Assembly (NCBI RefSeq): GCF_022558445.1
Contig: NZ_CP054699.1
Coordinates: forward strand, 1,320,001 to 1,384,000
Length of the DNA stretch: 64,000 bases
Source of the DNA: Candidatus Contubernalis alkalaceticus
GTDB lineage: Bacteria > Bacillota > Dethiobacteria > SKNC01
Direction: 5' to 3'
Of the stretch, positions 24,966 through 34,700 are shown one piece after another. The notes below the pieces were generated by a model, which did no database searches, was not told the origin of the DNA, and worked only from the letters and a program-made list of their open reading frames with translations. How positions within the stretch are numbered: the stretch's first letter is position 1; each line of letters begins with the position of its first letter. A program made the translations under genes and the position numbers.

Positions 24966-25730
24966 TTATCCCTTGGAGTCTTCTAATCCTCTTAAAAATG
25001 CCATAATACCGTCTCCCAGGGAGTTAGCATTATATCCACCTTCAAGGGCGGCAAAGAGACGACCCTGGGAATTTTTTCGTGCATAATTTCCCAGCATAAA
25101 TCCCATGGTGTGGTAATCCTCGGTATACAACATATGCCCCCAGTCGGAGTAATGACGGTCAAAACCAGCGGAAACTGCCACCACATCTGCTGCGGATGTT
25201 TTGTCCAGGTATGCCTGCAGGTTGTCCACGAAGGAGGTTCTGTTTTCTCCCTTAACATGGTAATAGTTTACTTTTTCATTCTCAGCAAAAGTATTGCTGG
25301 TGCCATCACCAAAATGCAGGTCAAAGTCTACAATTAGAGCGGAATTAATTTTTTCCTCAGTCAGCAGTTTTAAAACAGCGATAGCAATATTGTTAAAATA
25401 ACAAAAACCCCAGCAGGAATCAGGACTGGCATGGTGTCCGGGGGGTCTGCACAGGGCAAACGAATAATCACCCTCCATGGCAATCTCTGAAGCCTTAATT
25501 GTTGATCCAACAGCCAGAAGAGCAGTTTTATATACGTATTCTTCGTATTTTACATCCTCCAGATGGTTTTGGGTATGAACCAGCAAAACATCCTCATCCA
25601 GGCAGGGCTTTGGTGTAATCAGGGTATGATGTTCTTTGACTGCTTTCAGGGTGGGATCCAGGCGTCCATAGGCTGCTGCAGGATCCCTGGTGTATGTGTT
25701 TAAAAAACTATCATGAAAAACAACTTTCAT
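24966..25730 (-). CDS. HDAC-family deacetylase (acetoin utilisation/acetylpolyamine amidohydrolase type)
   Basis: A 254-residue zinc hydrolase of the arginase/deacetylase fold. The catalytic histidine pair is in CRPPGHHAS, zinc ligands are in VDFDLHFGDGT (D and H) and SAGFDRH (D), and the transition-state tyrosine is in ALEGGYN. Members remove acetyl groups from lysines, polyamines or other amines; this one is short compared with AcuC (about 380), so a small-molecule substrate is likelier. It is followed at six bases by the membrane acyltransferase-like gene, which suggests a shared acetylated substrate. Confidence 0.85.
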   Translation of the reverse strand: MKVVFHDSFLNTYTRDPAAAYGRLDPTLKAVKEHHTLITPKPCLDEDVLLVHTQNHLEDVKYEEYVYKTALLAVGSTIKASEIAMEGDYSFALCRPPGHHASPDSCWGFCYFNNIAIAVLKLLTEEKINSALIVDFDLHFGDGTSNTFAENEKVNYYHVKGENRTSFVDNLQAYLDKTSAADVVAVSAGFDRHYSDWGHMLYTEDYHTMGFMLGNYARKNSQGRLFAALEGGYNANSLGDGIMAFLRGLEDSKG

Positions 25731-25828
25731 TATTTCGGTACTGTGTACCTTCCCCCTTTCATGAATAAAAAAGATTTTTACCTGTTGTTACATTTATAAC
25801 CTTAAGGCTTACCACCGTTACCCCACTA

Positions 25829-26671
25829 TTACCTTCCCAGGAGTCTTCTAACCCTATCTTCAATAGGTGGATGAGTGCTGAACAGGTTTGCCATGGAAGC
25901 CCGGTTACCGGATAGAGGGTTAATAATAAACATGTGTGAAGCTGCTTCATTCACCGGATAAGGCCGGTGTTGTGCACCGCTTTGCAGCCTTAAAAGAGCG
26001 TTGGCCAGATTTTCCGGTCTGCCGGTAATTTTAGCTGCCGTGGCATCGGCATGATATTCCATAGAGCGGGATATGGCCATACGGATGAGCAGAGCTGCAA
26101 TAGGGGCTAAAACTATGGCTACCAATTGTAAAACTACAGCAGCACCTCCCCCCTGCCTTCTGCGACCACCTCCCAGCATGTTCTGCCACATGCCCATACG
26201 GGCTATTATAGTCAGGGCACCAGCCATTACCGCAGCAATTGAACTTATTAAAATATCTCGATTTTTAATGTGGGCCAATTCATGAGCCAGGACTCCTTCA
26301 ATCTCATCTCTGCTTAACAGCCTTCTCAATCCATCAGTTACAGAAATAACAGCATTGTTAGGGTTTCTGCCCGTTGCAAAAGCATTAGGTTGATCTGTAG
26401 GCATAGAATAAATACGGGGCATGGGCATATTAGCATCTCGGGAAAGCCGCTTAACCATTTCATAAAGCTCCGGAGCTTCGGATTGTTTTAAGGGTTTGGA
26501 GCGGGTCATAGCGATGGCCATGCGGTCACTGAACCAATAGGCCATAAAGTTTAAGGCTACTGCAAGGAAAAAGGCAATATATAAACCCTGTTCTCCCGCT
26601 ATGGCTCCTCCCAGAACAACAAATACCACAGTGAGTACGGTCATTAAAAAAAAGGTTTTTAGCTGGTTCAT
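25829..26671 (-). CDS. htpX: Membrane zinc metalloprotease HtpX
   Basis: A 280-residue M48B peptidase. Two N-terminal membrane segments (about 6-45) precede the catalytic domain with HELAHIKNRD (HEXXH zinc motif), the family segment SMPTDQPNAFATGRNP and a second pair of hydrophobic segments. The SMEYHADATAAKITG block supplies the third zinc ligand. HtpX degrades misfolded membrane proteins under stress, consistent with the merR-hsp20 pair upstream on the same strand. Confidence 0.93.
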   Translation of the reverse strand: MNQLKTFFLMTVLTVVFVVLGGAIAGEQGLYIAFFLAVALNFMAYWFSDRMAIAMTRSKPLKQSEAPELYEMVKRLSRDANMPMPRIYSMPTDQPNAFATGRNPNNAVISVTDGLRRLLSRDEIEGVLAHELAHIKNRDILISSIAAVMAGALTIIARMGMWQNMLGGGRRRQGGGAAVVLQLVAIVLAPIAALLIRMAISRSMEYHADATAAKITGRPENLANALLRLQSGAQHRPYPVNEAASHMFIINPLSGNRASMANLFSTHPPIEDRVRRLLGR

Positions 26672-26983
26672 TTAATAAACACCTCCAAGAAATAATTTTT
26701 TAGTGGTTTTATATTATATTTATAGTGTTATTATTCTATAATATCAAAAAAAATATCTTTTAAGAAGCAATATATAAAAAAATAGACGAGGTAAGACGTG
26801 ACGGCGCCTATCTTTTTTTTATATTATTATGGTAATGTTTTTACTGTATGGATGACCTCTGTTAAAAAAAGGGTAGGAGAAATAAATACAGGGAGGGTAA
26901 AACCTCCCTGTTATATTATTGGGAAACTCGCTCCGATTATTTGATAAAACACCATATTTGAAAGCTTAAAAACCCTTGAAAAG
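26672..26983. other. Gene-free interval between hsp20 and htpX
   Basis: These 312 bases are very AT-rich and contain no credible reading frame. They hold the hairpin at 26888-26911 near the hsp20 end, a GACGGCGCC patch near 26800 flanked by A and T runs, and probably the htpX promoter. No CIRCE operator was seen. Confidence 0.55.
26888..26911 (-). terminator. Probable terminator after hsp20
   Basis: A perfect 9-bp stem, ACAGGGAGG (26888-26896) with CCTCCCTGT (26903-26911), and a six-base loop. It lies about 70 bases beyond the hsp20 stop. The T tail is weak on both strands. Confidence 0.55.
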
Positions 26984-27433
26984 TTAATCGCTTTGAATTT
27001 CAATTTGTTTGGGCTTTGCCTCTTCAGCTTTTGGAAGGGTGAGACTGAGGATACCATTTCTATAATTTGCTTCCACCTTATTGGAATCTACCGGGGAGGG
27101 CAGTGTAAAGCTGCGGCTGAATTTTCCTCGCACCCTTTCTTTCAGGTAATAGTTAGTTTCTTCAACATTTTTTTCTTCGTTAATTTCTCCGGATATTACC
27201 ACTTTGTTGTCCATTATAGAAATCTTAATATCCTCTTTTTTAATGCCGGGAAGTTCGGCTGAAATAATAATTTTATCTCCGCTTTCCTCCATGTCAACTG
27301 CCGGCCTAAAGTGGAACTTATCATGGTACCCTTCATCAAAAAAGCTGCGGAAAGCATCGCTCAAAAAGCGGTCCATGTCATTTCTCAGTCCCATAAATTC
27401 TGTCATGGGACGCCTCCTAATGATGTTTGTCAT
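26984..27433 (-). CDS. hsp20: Hsp20/alpha-crystallin small heat shock protein
   Basis: A 149-residue small heat shock chaperone that holds unfolding proteins for refolding. The alpha-crystallin domain (about 40-135) includes PAVDMEESGDKIIISAELPG, KVVISGE, and the closing NGILSLTLPK motif, followed by a short C-terminal tail (QIEIQSD). The longest frame begins at 27448, but GGAGGTGAC sits correctly before ATG 27433. It is 16 bases downstream of a MerR-type regulator on the same strand, so it is probably autoregulated with it. Confidence 0.92.
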   Translation of the reverse strand: MTNIIRRRPMTEFMGLRNDMDRFLSDAFRSFFDEGYHDKFHFRPAVDMEESGDKIIISAELPGIKKEDIKISIMDNKVVISGEINEEKNVEETNYYLKERVRGKFSRSFTLPSPVDSNKVEANYRNGILSLTLPKAEEAKPKQIEIQSD

Positions 27434-27449
27434 TTTAGTCACCTCCAAA

Positions 27450-27794
27450 TTATTTTTCTTTTTTGTAGGGGAATAAAAGTTCCGGAGCGATTTCCCTTAT
27501 TTTGTTAATAACATCATGAGGTTTCTCTCCCTGGCCTTTATTTGTAGTATCTACTGTTATTATTTTTAATATTATTTTAATTCCTGAAAAATTTACTTCC
27601 ATGTTTTTATGAAGGTAATAAATTACTTGAATTTTCCTTATATCCTGTTCTGAATAAAGCCGGGTATTTCCTTCAGTTCGGTAAGGATGGATGAGTTCTG
27701 CTTCTTCATAACTTCTTAAGACCCGTGGAGTAATACCCAGCAGACGGGAGGCAACACTGATGCTGAAAAGAGGTTCTCTATCTCGATTTTTCAT
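27450..27794 (-). CDS. MerR/HspR-family regulator
   Basis: About 114 residues. The winged-helix DNA-binding domain is clear: FSISVASRLLGITPRVLRSYEEAELI, then TEGNTRLYSEQDIRKIQ. The RSYE-x2-ELI[HR]P pattern matches HspR, a repressor of heat shock genes. A short helical tail follows, too short for a metal- or drug-binding domain. Its pairing with hsp20 supports an HspR-like role; no HAIR inverted repeat was found upstream. ATG 27794 is chosen, with AAAGGG about 11 bases before; ATG 27806 and TTG 27815 are alternatives. Confidence 0.8.
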   Translation of the reverse strand: MKNRDREPLFSISVASRLLGITPRVLRSYEEAELIHPYRTEGNTRLYSEQDIRKIQVIYYLHKNMEVNFSGIKIILKIITVDTTNKGQGEKPHDVINKIREIAPELLFPYKKEK

Positions 27795-27815
27795 TTCTGC
27801 CACCATCCCTTTCAA

Positions 27816-28165
27816 ATAAAATTATAAAATATCACCAAACAAATGTCAATATATTAACTAAAAAAATTAAAAAATATAACTAAAATTGGTTAAATTTAAT
27901 TGAAATTATTAACATATACTGATTTCTCTCTTTGGCAGCAATCAGACTACAGATAGCGAATTAGGTTGCAAAATTTAGAAGCCTGTCTTCAGCCGGGACG
28001 CCTAGTTACTGTTCATGGAACATTGATACAAGAACATATGTGTGCTATAATTATAAATAATCGGACTTTATCTTATCATTTCTATTTTTTTATAAAACTT
28101 GCGGAAATACTCGGGGTCTTTTGACTCTGCCCGGCTTAATAAAAATTTAAGCCTGCAAAAATTAG
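27816..28165. other. Gene-free interval between merR and addB
   Basis: Divergent intergenic region, strongly AT-rich next to merR, with no gene seen. A small hairpin (GGCTTAA 28133-28139 with TTAAGCC 28147-28153) lies 43 bases before the addB start and could affect its translation or end a short leader. Promoters for both genes should lie here. Confidence 0.5.
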
Positions 28166-28195
28166 TTGTTAATAAACATGAAAGCAGGGTTACTC

Positions 28196-31100
28196 ATGAA
28201 GGGGAAAAATAAATTAAGCTTGGTTTTGGGCAGGGCCGGTACCGGAAAAAGTCGGTTTTGCCTGGAGGAAGTACGTCATAAGCTAAAGGAAAATCCAATA
28301 GGAGAACCGTTAATTTATATTGTTCCGGATCAGGTGGTTTTTCAATTTGAGCATGCTTTGGCTTCGACACCGGGATTGGAGGGAATAATCAGGGCACAGG
28401 TTTTAAGTTTTCGCCGTCTGGCCTGGAAGGTTATGCAGGAGGTGGGAGGAGGCGCTCTCCAATACATAGATGATTTCGGAAAAGGCCTGATGATTAGAAA
28501 GATACTGGAAAATCATAAAGAAGATTTAAGGGTGCTAAAGCTGGCCGGGGAAAAAGCAGGAACTATAGCCAAAATGGTTGAGTTTTATAACCAGTTGAAA
28601 CGATCCAGGGTAACATTACGGCTTTTTGAACAGCATTCCCGGTGCCATGATAAGTTTAAAGACCTGGCATTCATATTTTTGAAATTGGAAAAAAAACTAG
28701 CCGGGTTATACCAAGATTCTGAAGATTTTCTGGAACTTCTGGCCTGCAGCCTTAATCATTCCAGTTATCTTTCCAATGCAGAAATTTGGGTAGATGATTT
28801 TTACGAATTTACCAATCAGGAATATAAAGTGTTGGAAGGTTTGCTGACAAAAGGCCTGGAGGTTACCGTTACCCTTTGCCTGGACAAGAATTATTCTTCC
28901 AAGGAAAAAATTGAGGAACTAAGCCCTTTTTACCCTACCGCCTTAACCTGTCGGAAGTTGAATGAAATGGTTGAAAGGGTGGGGGTTAATGCAAAGGCTA
29001 TCATTTTAAAATCCGGTCAAATGACTCGTTTCAGCCAACGCCCTCAACTAATGCATTTAGAAAAGAATCTTACCCTAACTTTCCCAAAACCCTACGAAGG
29101 AAAAGCAGAGGACTCGGTTGGCATTTTAACTGCTGTAAACCGTCGCTGGGAGATAGAACATATTGCCGGGCAGATGATTATTTTAGCCCGGGATAAAGGG
29201 TATCGCTGGCGGGATATGAGTATAATGGCCCCTGACCTGGAGAGTTATAAAGATATTATTTCTACAGTTTTTAGAGAGTATGACATTCCATTTTTCCTGG
29301 AACATAAAAGAACTGTACTGCATCACCCCTTGATTGAGTTTGTCCGCTCCGCCCTGGAAGTAGTTTGTTTTAACTGGAATTATGACGCTGTCTTCCGATG
29401 TATAAAAACGGAGCTGCTCCTTCCCCCGGAAGAAGAGAGGCTTCAAGGTAAAAATTGGCAGGAGCATATGTGGCAGCTGGAGAATTATGTGCTTGCCTTT
29501 GGTATATCTAGTGACCAATGGCAGTCGGATAAGCCCTGGGATTACCTTCAGGGGGGGGCTCTAGAGGAGGAGAAAGAGAAAGTAACTGAGGAGCAAGAAC
29601 ATTATTTAAATATGATCAATATGGCTAAGGAGGTAATAAGAGAGCCCTTGGTTCGTTTTCAAAGAAACGTTGAAAATGCTGTAAAGGTTTCTGCAAAAAT
29701 AAAAGCCCTTCAGCAGCTGCTGCAGGAGATACAGGCTGTGCATCGCCTGGAGAGATGGAGTCAAAAATCTTTAGAGGAAGGGAAGCCAGAAAAAGCTAGG
29801 GAACATCTGCAGGTTTGCAAGGCTCTGTCAGGGCTTTTGGACCAGATGGAGGAAATTATGGCAGAGGATAACGTTACATCGGCTATTTTTTTGAATATGT
29901 TGGAAACCGGTTTTGAAAGCATGAGGCTGGGCCTTGAGCCTTCTTCGTTGGATCAGGTGCTTATCGGCGATCTGGAGAGGACTCGTCCAGGTAATATAAA
30001 AATTGCCTTTATCCCCGGGGCCAACGAAGGAACTCTACCCTCCCGGCCGAAAGAAGATGGTATTATTACGGAGCAGGAGAGAGAATTATTAATTGATTCC
30101 GGGGTAGACCTGGCCCCGGGAAGCCTCCGGCGCCTGTTTGATAAGCAATTTTTGATATATACAGTGTTAACCCGGGCATCAGAGAGTTTGTGGTTAAGTT
30201 ATCCCCTGGCCGATGAGGAAGGGAATGCTCTTTTGCCCTCACCCCTGGTGGAGCGTTTAAAAGAGATGATTCCCAGTATACAGGAAATATTTGAGACAGG
30301 AAATAGAGATCTTGTTTTGTCAGATATTGTTCATCCTGGAAGCAGTCTAAATTCCCTGGCACGTCAATTAAAATGCTGGCAAAAAGGCCAGAAACTGCAC
30401 CCGAACTGGTGGGGAATTTACAACTGGTATATAGATAAGGAAGAGTGGAGAGGGCCGGTAAAATATATACTGTCGGGGTTGGCATACAAAAACCGGGAGA
30501 ACCCCTTGAGGTTAGAGGTTGCCCGGGATCTTTACGGAAAAGGGCTTAAGGCCAGTATTTCCCGCCTTGAAAAATACCGGGCCTGTCCCTTTGCTCATTT
30601 TATACAGTATGGGTTGAGGCTTGAGGAAAGAAAAATGTATCGTCTGGAAGTTCCCGATATCGGACAGTTATTCCATGGGGCGCTTTTGAGTTTTGGGGGA
30701 AGGGTCCAAGAAGAGGGATTAACTTGGGGAGAACTTTCCCCGGAAAAATGTGTTGAATTAGCAGAGGAAGAGGTAGAAAAGTTGGCTCCCAGGCTTCAAA
30801 AAGAAGTGCTTTTTAGTACAGCCCGTTATCGTTATTTAATTAAAAAATTAAAGGATACAATGGGTAGGACCGCAGTGATTTTAGGGAAACATGCTAAAGT
30901 GAGCAGTTTTGATCCTGTGGCTTTAGAACTGTCTTTCGGGGTAAAAGGGGTGCTTCCTCCGGTAATATTTAAGCTGCCTGACGGTTTTCAAGTGGTAATG
31001 GGGGGAAGAATTGACCGGGTTGACCTGGCCCGGCGTGAAGACGGCACTGCTTATGTGAGGATTATAGATTATAAATCCGGTCGTCCAGAACTAAACCTGG

Positions 31101-31711
31101 CGGAAATATATCACGGCCTTTCCCTTCAGCTTATGGTATACATGGATGTAGTCTTGACCTATGCCCGGGATTGGTTGGGAGTAGAGGCTGAACCTGCGGG
31201 GATATTATACTTTTATGTACATGCTCCACTGATAAAAACAAATAAAATCCTCAAGCCTAAAGAAATTGAAAAAATGATTATCCAACGCTATAAAATGAAA
31301 GGGAAAGTGCTGGCGGAGTTGGAGGCAGTTACGCTTATGGACCACAGTCTAAATTCACCGGGTTATTCAGACATTATTCCCGCTGCGGTAAAAAAACAAG
31401 GGGGTTTTTATAAGGGTTCTCAAACCATGGATGCTCTCTCATTTGATAGGTTTAGACAGCATGTGCGGCAAAAGTTGACAGAAGCCTCCTGGGGCATTTC
31501 CCAGGGAAGAGTGGATATTAAGCCAATACAGATAGGGAAGAAAAAAGCCTGCAGGTTTTGTGCATATAAGGCGGTATGCCAGTTTGACCTTCGGCTGGAG
31601 GAAAACTGTTTTGAAGTCCTAAACAGGTGGCCGGATGAAGAGGTAGAGCTTATGCTGGAGAATGGACAAATCCCAAAGGGAGGATCTCAATATGAAGACC
31701 GGCAAGGATAA
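28196..31711 (+). CDS. addB: AddB subunit of the AddAB helicase-nuclease
   Basis: A 1171-residue protein. With AddA it processes double-strand DNA ends for RecA loading at Chi. It begins with an intact Walker A (VLGRAGTGKSRF), then a UvrD-like fold with otherwise degenerate helicase motifs. The C-terminal RecB-type nuclease includes VRIIDYKSG. Iron-sulfur cysteines are in KYRACPF and CRFCAYKAVC, the split AddB-type 4Fe-4S pattern that closes the nuclease domain. The frame opens with TTG at 28166 and an ATG at 28178; ATG 28196 best fits the ribosome site and start of homology. Confidence 0.93.
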   Translation: MKGKNKLSLVLGRAGTGKSRFCLEEVRHKLKENPIGEPLIYIVPDQVVFQFEHALASTPGLEGIIRAQVLSFRRLAWKVMQEVGGGALQYIDDFGKGLMIRKILENHKEDLRVLKLAGEKAGTIAKMVEFYNQLKRSRVTLRLFEQHSRCHDKFKDLAFIFLKLEKKLAGLYQDSEDFLELLACSLNHSSYLSNAEIWVDDFYEFTNQEYKVLEGLLTKGLEVTVTLCLDKNYSSKEKIEELSPFYPTALTCRKLNEMVERVGVNAKAIILKSGQMTRFSQRPQLMHLEKNLTLTFPKPYEGKAEDSVGILTAVNRRWEIEHIAGQMIILARDKGYRWRDMSIMAPDLESYKDIISTVFREYDIPFFLEHKRTVLHHPLIEFVRSALEVVCFNWNYDAVFRCIKTELLLPPEEERLQGKNWQEHMWQLENYVLAFGISSDQWQSDKPWDYLQGGALEEEKEKVTEEQEHYLNMINMAKEVIREPLVRFQRNVENAVKVSAKIKALQQLLQEIQAVHRLERWSQKSLEEGKPEKAREHLQVCKALSGLLDQMEEIMAEDNVTSAIFLNMLETGFESMRLGLEPSSLDQVLIGDLERTRPGNIKIAFIPGANEGTLPSRPKEDGIITEQERELLIDSGVDLAPGSLRRLFDKQFLIYTVLTRASESLWLSYPLADEEGNALLPSPLVERLKEMIPSIQEIFETGNRDLVLSDIVHPGSSLNSLARQLKCWQKGQKLHPNWWGIYNWYIDKEEWRGPVKYILSGLAYKNRENPLRLEVARDLYGKGLKASISRLEKYRACPFAHFIQYGLRLEERKMYRLEVPDIGQLFHGALLSFGGRVQEEGLTWGELSPEKCVELAEEEVEKLAPRLQKEVLFSTARYRYLIKKLKDTMGRTAVILGKHAKVSSFDPVALELSFGVKGVLPPVIFKLPDGFQVVMGGRIDRVDLARREDGTAYVRIIDYKSGRPELNLAEIYHGLSLQLMVYMDVVLTYARDWLGVEAEPAGILYFYVHAPLIKTNKILKPKEIEKMIIQRYKMKGKVLAELEAVTLMDHSLNSPGYSDIIPAAVKKQGGFYKGSQTMDALSFDRFRQHVRQKLTEASWGISQGRVDIKPIQIGKKKACRFCAYKAVCQFDLRLEENCFEVLNRWPDEEVELMLENGQIPKGGSQYEDRQG

Positions 31712-34700
31712 AGCAGGCAGTGACTGGACCCTGGAACAGCGGCAGGCTATAGACTGGAAAGATAGTCATGTTCTGGTTTCTGCCGGGGCAGGTTCCGGCA
31801 AGACCCGGGTTTTAGTGGAGCGGATTATAGAAAAAATCACAGATCAAAATAATCCTGAGGAAATAGACAGGTTTCTGGTGGTTACCTTTACCAATGCAGC
31901 GGCAGCAGAGATGAAGCGTCGTATAAACCGTGCCCTGCAGGATTCTTTTAAAAATAGACCGGAATCTGCGTATCTTCGCCGCCAACAGATGATCCTTAAC
32001 CGTGCATCTATATGTACAATTCATTCCTTCTGCATGGAGGTTATGCAGCAGTTTTACTATCTATTGGACCTGGACCCTTCTTTTCGCATTATAGACCAGA
32101 CCGAGGGAGATTTGCTGCGTCAGGAGGTTCTGGAGCAGGTTATGGAAAATTATTATTTAGATCATACCGAAAATAGTCCTTTTTACAGTTTGGTGGATGC
32201 TTACAGCAGCGAAAGAGGAGATGACCATTTAAAAGAATTAGTATTGAAAATGTATGAATTTTCCCGCAGTCATCCTTACCCCAGGGAGTGGCTCTTAAAT
32301 CAGGTGGAAACATTTCGAATTAAAAACTTGGAGGAGGTGGAACAGAGTCCTTGGGTTAATATTTTGTTAAAGGACACCCGTCTTGAACTAGAAGGAATGA
32401 TGCAGCAGCTGAAAAAGGCTGAAACTTTATGCAATCAGGCCGGAGGACCCCTCCCCTACTTAGACAATCTCATAAAAGAAAAAGATATGATTGATAAATC
32501 ACTGCGGGCCTCCAGGGTTTCCTGGGCAGAAATTTATTCATTGCTCAAGCACTGTGATTTTGGAAGGTTAAAGGGCTGTAAGGGAGATGCATATGAGGAA
32601 AGCTTAAAAGAAAAAGTGAAACAGCTGCGGGATAAAGTAAAAAGCTCTTTTAAAAAGCTGCAGGAGGAAATTTTTCAATGTTCTCTGGAGGAGTATGCCG
32701 TGGAACTGGGGAAAATGGCTCCCCTGATGGAGATATTGGTAAATTTAGTTCTTTCCTTTGAAAAAGCTTATACTGCCCTTAAAAGAGAGAGAGGGGCAGT
32801 AGATTTTTCTGACCTGGAACATTGTACTTTGCAGATATTAGGAACTCCTAATCACCATGAAGGTACCGTTACACTAACAGAGGCAGCCAAATACTATCAG
32901 GATCGGTTTAATCATGTGATGGTAGACGAATATCAAGATATTAACCTGGTTCAGGAGGCGATTATTAAGAGGGTTTCCCGGGAAGAGGGAGTGGGCGGAA
33001 ATCTATTTATGGTTGGGGATGTTAAGCAGAGCATATATAGATTCCGACTGGCTGAACCAGAACTCTTCTTGGAAAAGTTGAGTCGGTATAAACAAAAACA
33101 GGGAATGGGTAAAACTATAATACTAAATAAAAACTTTCGAAGCAGAAAGGAAGTATTAGAGGGAGTTAATTACCTGTTTCGGCAGATTATGGATGAAGCT
33201 GTAGGAGAGATGGATTATGATAGGGAAGCTGAACTTACCAGTGGTATTGTGCCCTGTCTTTCGTCACTAAATGGAGAAGAGGGAGAAGTTAATGAACCTG
33301 GTGATTTTATCATTCCTGAAATTGTGATTATTTCCAGGAGTGAACTTCAAAACAAGCCTTGTGCCCAGGGAAACCTCGGCCTGGAAACTCCAAAATGGGA
33401 GAAAGATAAAGAGGATACGGAAGAAGATAGTGATGTAGAGGCATTGGAGGATAGGGAAGAACTGGAGAATGCTCAGATGGAGGGTCGTTATATTGCAGAA
33501 AAAATAAGAGAGTATATCGGCCGGGGAGATAGAGAACCGGTAAGGTTTTTTTGTAAAAAAGAAAAAAGAATTCGTCCCGTGACTTACAGGGATATAGTAA
33601 TTTTGCTGCGCTCCGCACCCAACTGGACTTCAATTATACTGGAGGAGCTTCAGCGCTCAGATATTCCGGCCTATGGGGAGCAGAGGTCCGGTTACTTTGA
33701 GGCGGTGGAGGTGGAAGTGATGCTCTCACTTCTCAAGGTCATTGATAATCCTTATCAGGATATCCCTTTAGCGGCAGTGCTTCGATCTCCCCTGGCCGGA
33801 TTATCTGCAGAAGAGATGGCCGTAATTAAAGCTGAGAATATGGGGATGAGTTTTTTCGATGCCCTTACGGTTTTTAACAGTTCAGATCATTATGAGTTGA
33901 AGGAAAAGATACAAAGGTTTTTGAAGCGTCTAAAGAAATGGCAGTCCTTTGTCCACCAGGGAGAATTGGGGGAACTTATCTGGAAAATATATCAGGAAAC
34001 CCGATATTATGAACTGATGGGATGTATGGAGGGGGGGATGCAGAGACAGGCAAATCTCCGGGCGCTTTATGATCGGGCCCGCCAATATGAATCCACCTCT
34101 TTTCGAGGCCTATTTCGCTTTTTGCGATTTATTGAAAAATTGAGGGATATGGGGGGAGACCTGGGGGCTGCCCGGACCTTGGGAGAGCAGGAAAACGTGG
34201 TTAGAATTATGACCATACATAAAAGCAAAGGATTAGAATTTCCTATTGTGTTTTTGGCGGGCATGGGTAGACAATTCAACCGTAGAGACCTTCATGGAGA
34301 TTTTCTACTGCACAAAAAGTTGGGTTTTGGCCCCAAAAGGGTAGATATGGACAAGAAAGTGATTTATCCTACACTTCCATTTCTAGCGGTAAAAAAGCGT
34401 TTGGGGATGGAAATGCTGGCGGAGGAAATGCGGGTTCTCTATGTGGCCATGACTCGAGCAGAGGAAAAACTTATCATGGTGGGAACAGTAAATGATTTAT
34501 GTAAAGAAACAATTAAATGGAGCGGCACCCTTGTACAGGATAAAATTTCTAAAAAAGTAATTTTTTCCAGTTATGCCAGGGCTTCGGCCAAAAGCTATTT
34601 AGATTGGGTCGGCCCTTCTATGCTTAACCATCCTGCAGCAGAGAAATTAAGGGACTTGTTACCCAATGTTGAATCTTTCTCAGGAGAGCCAAAAAAAGAG

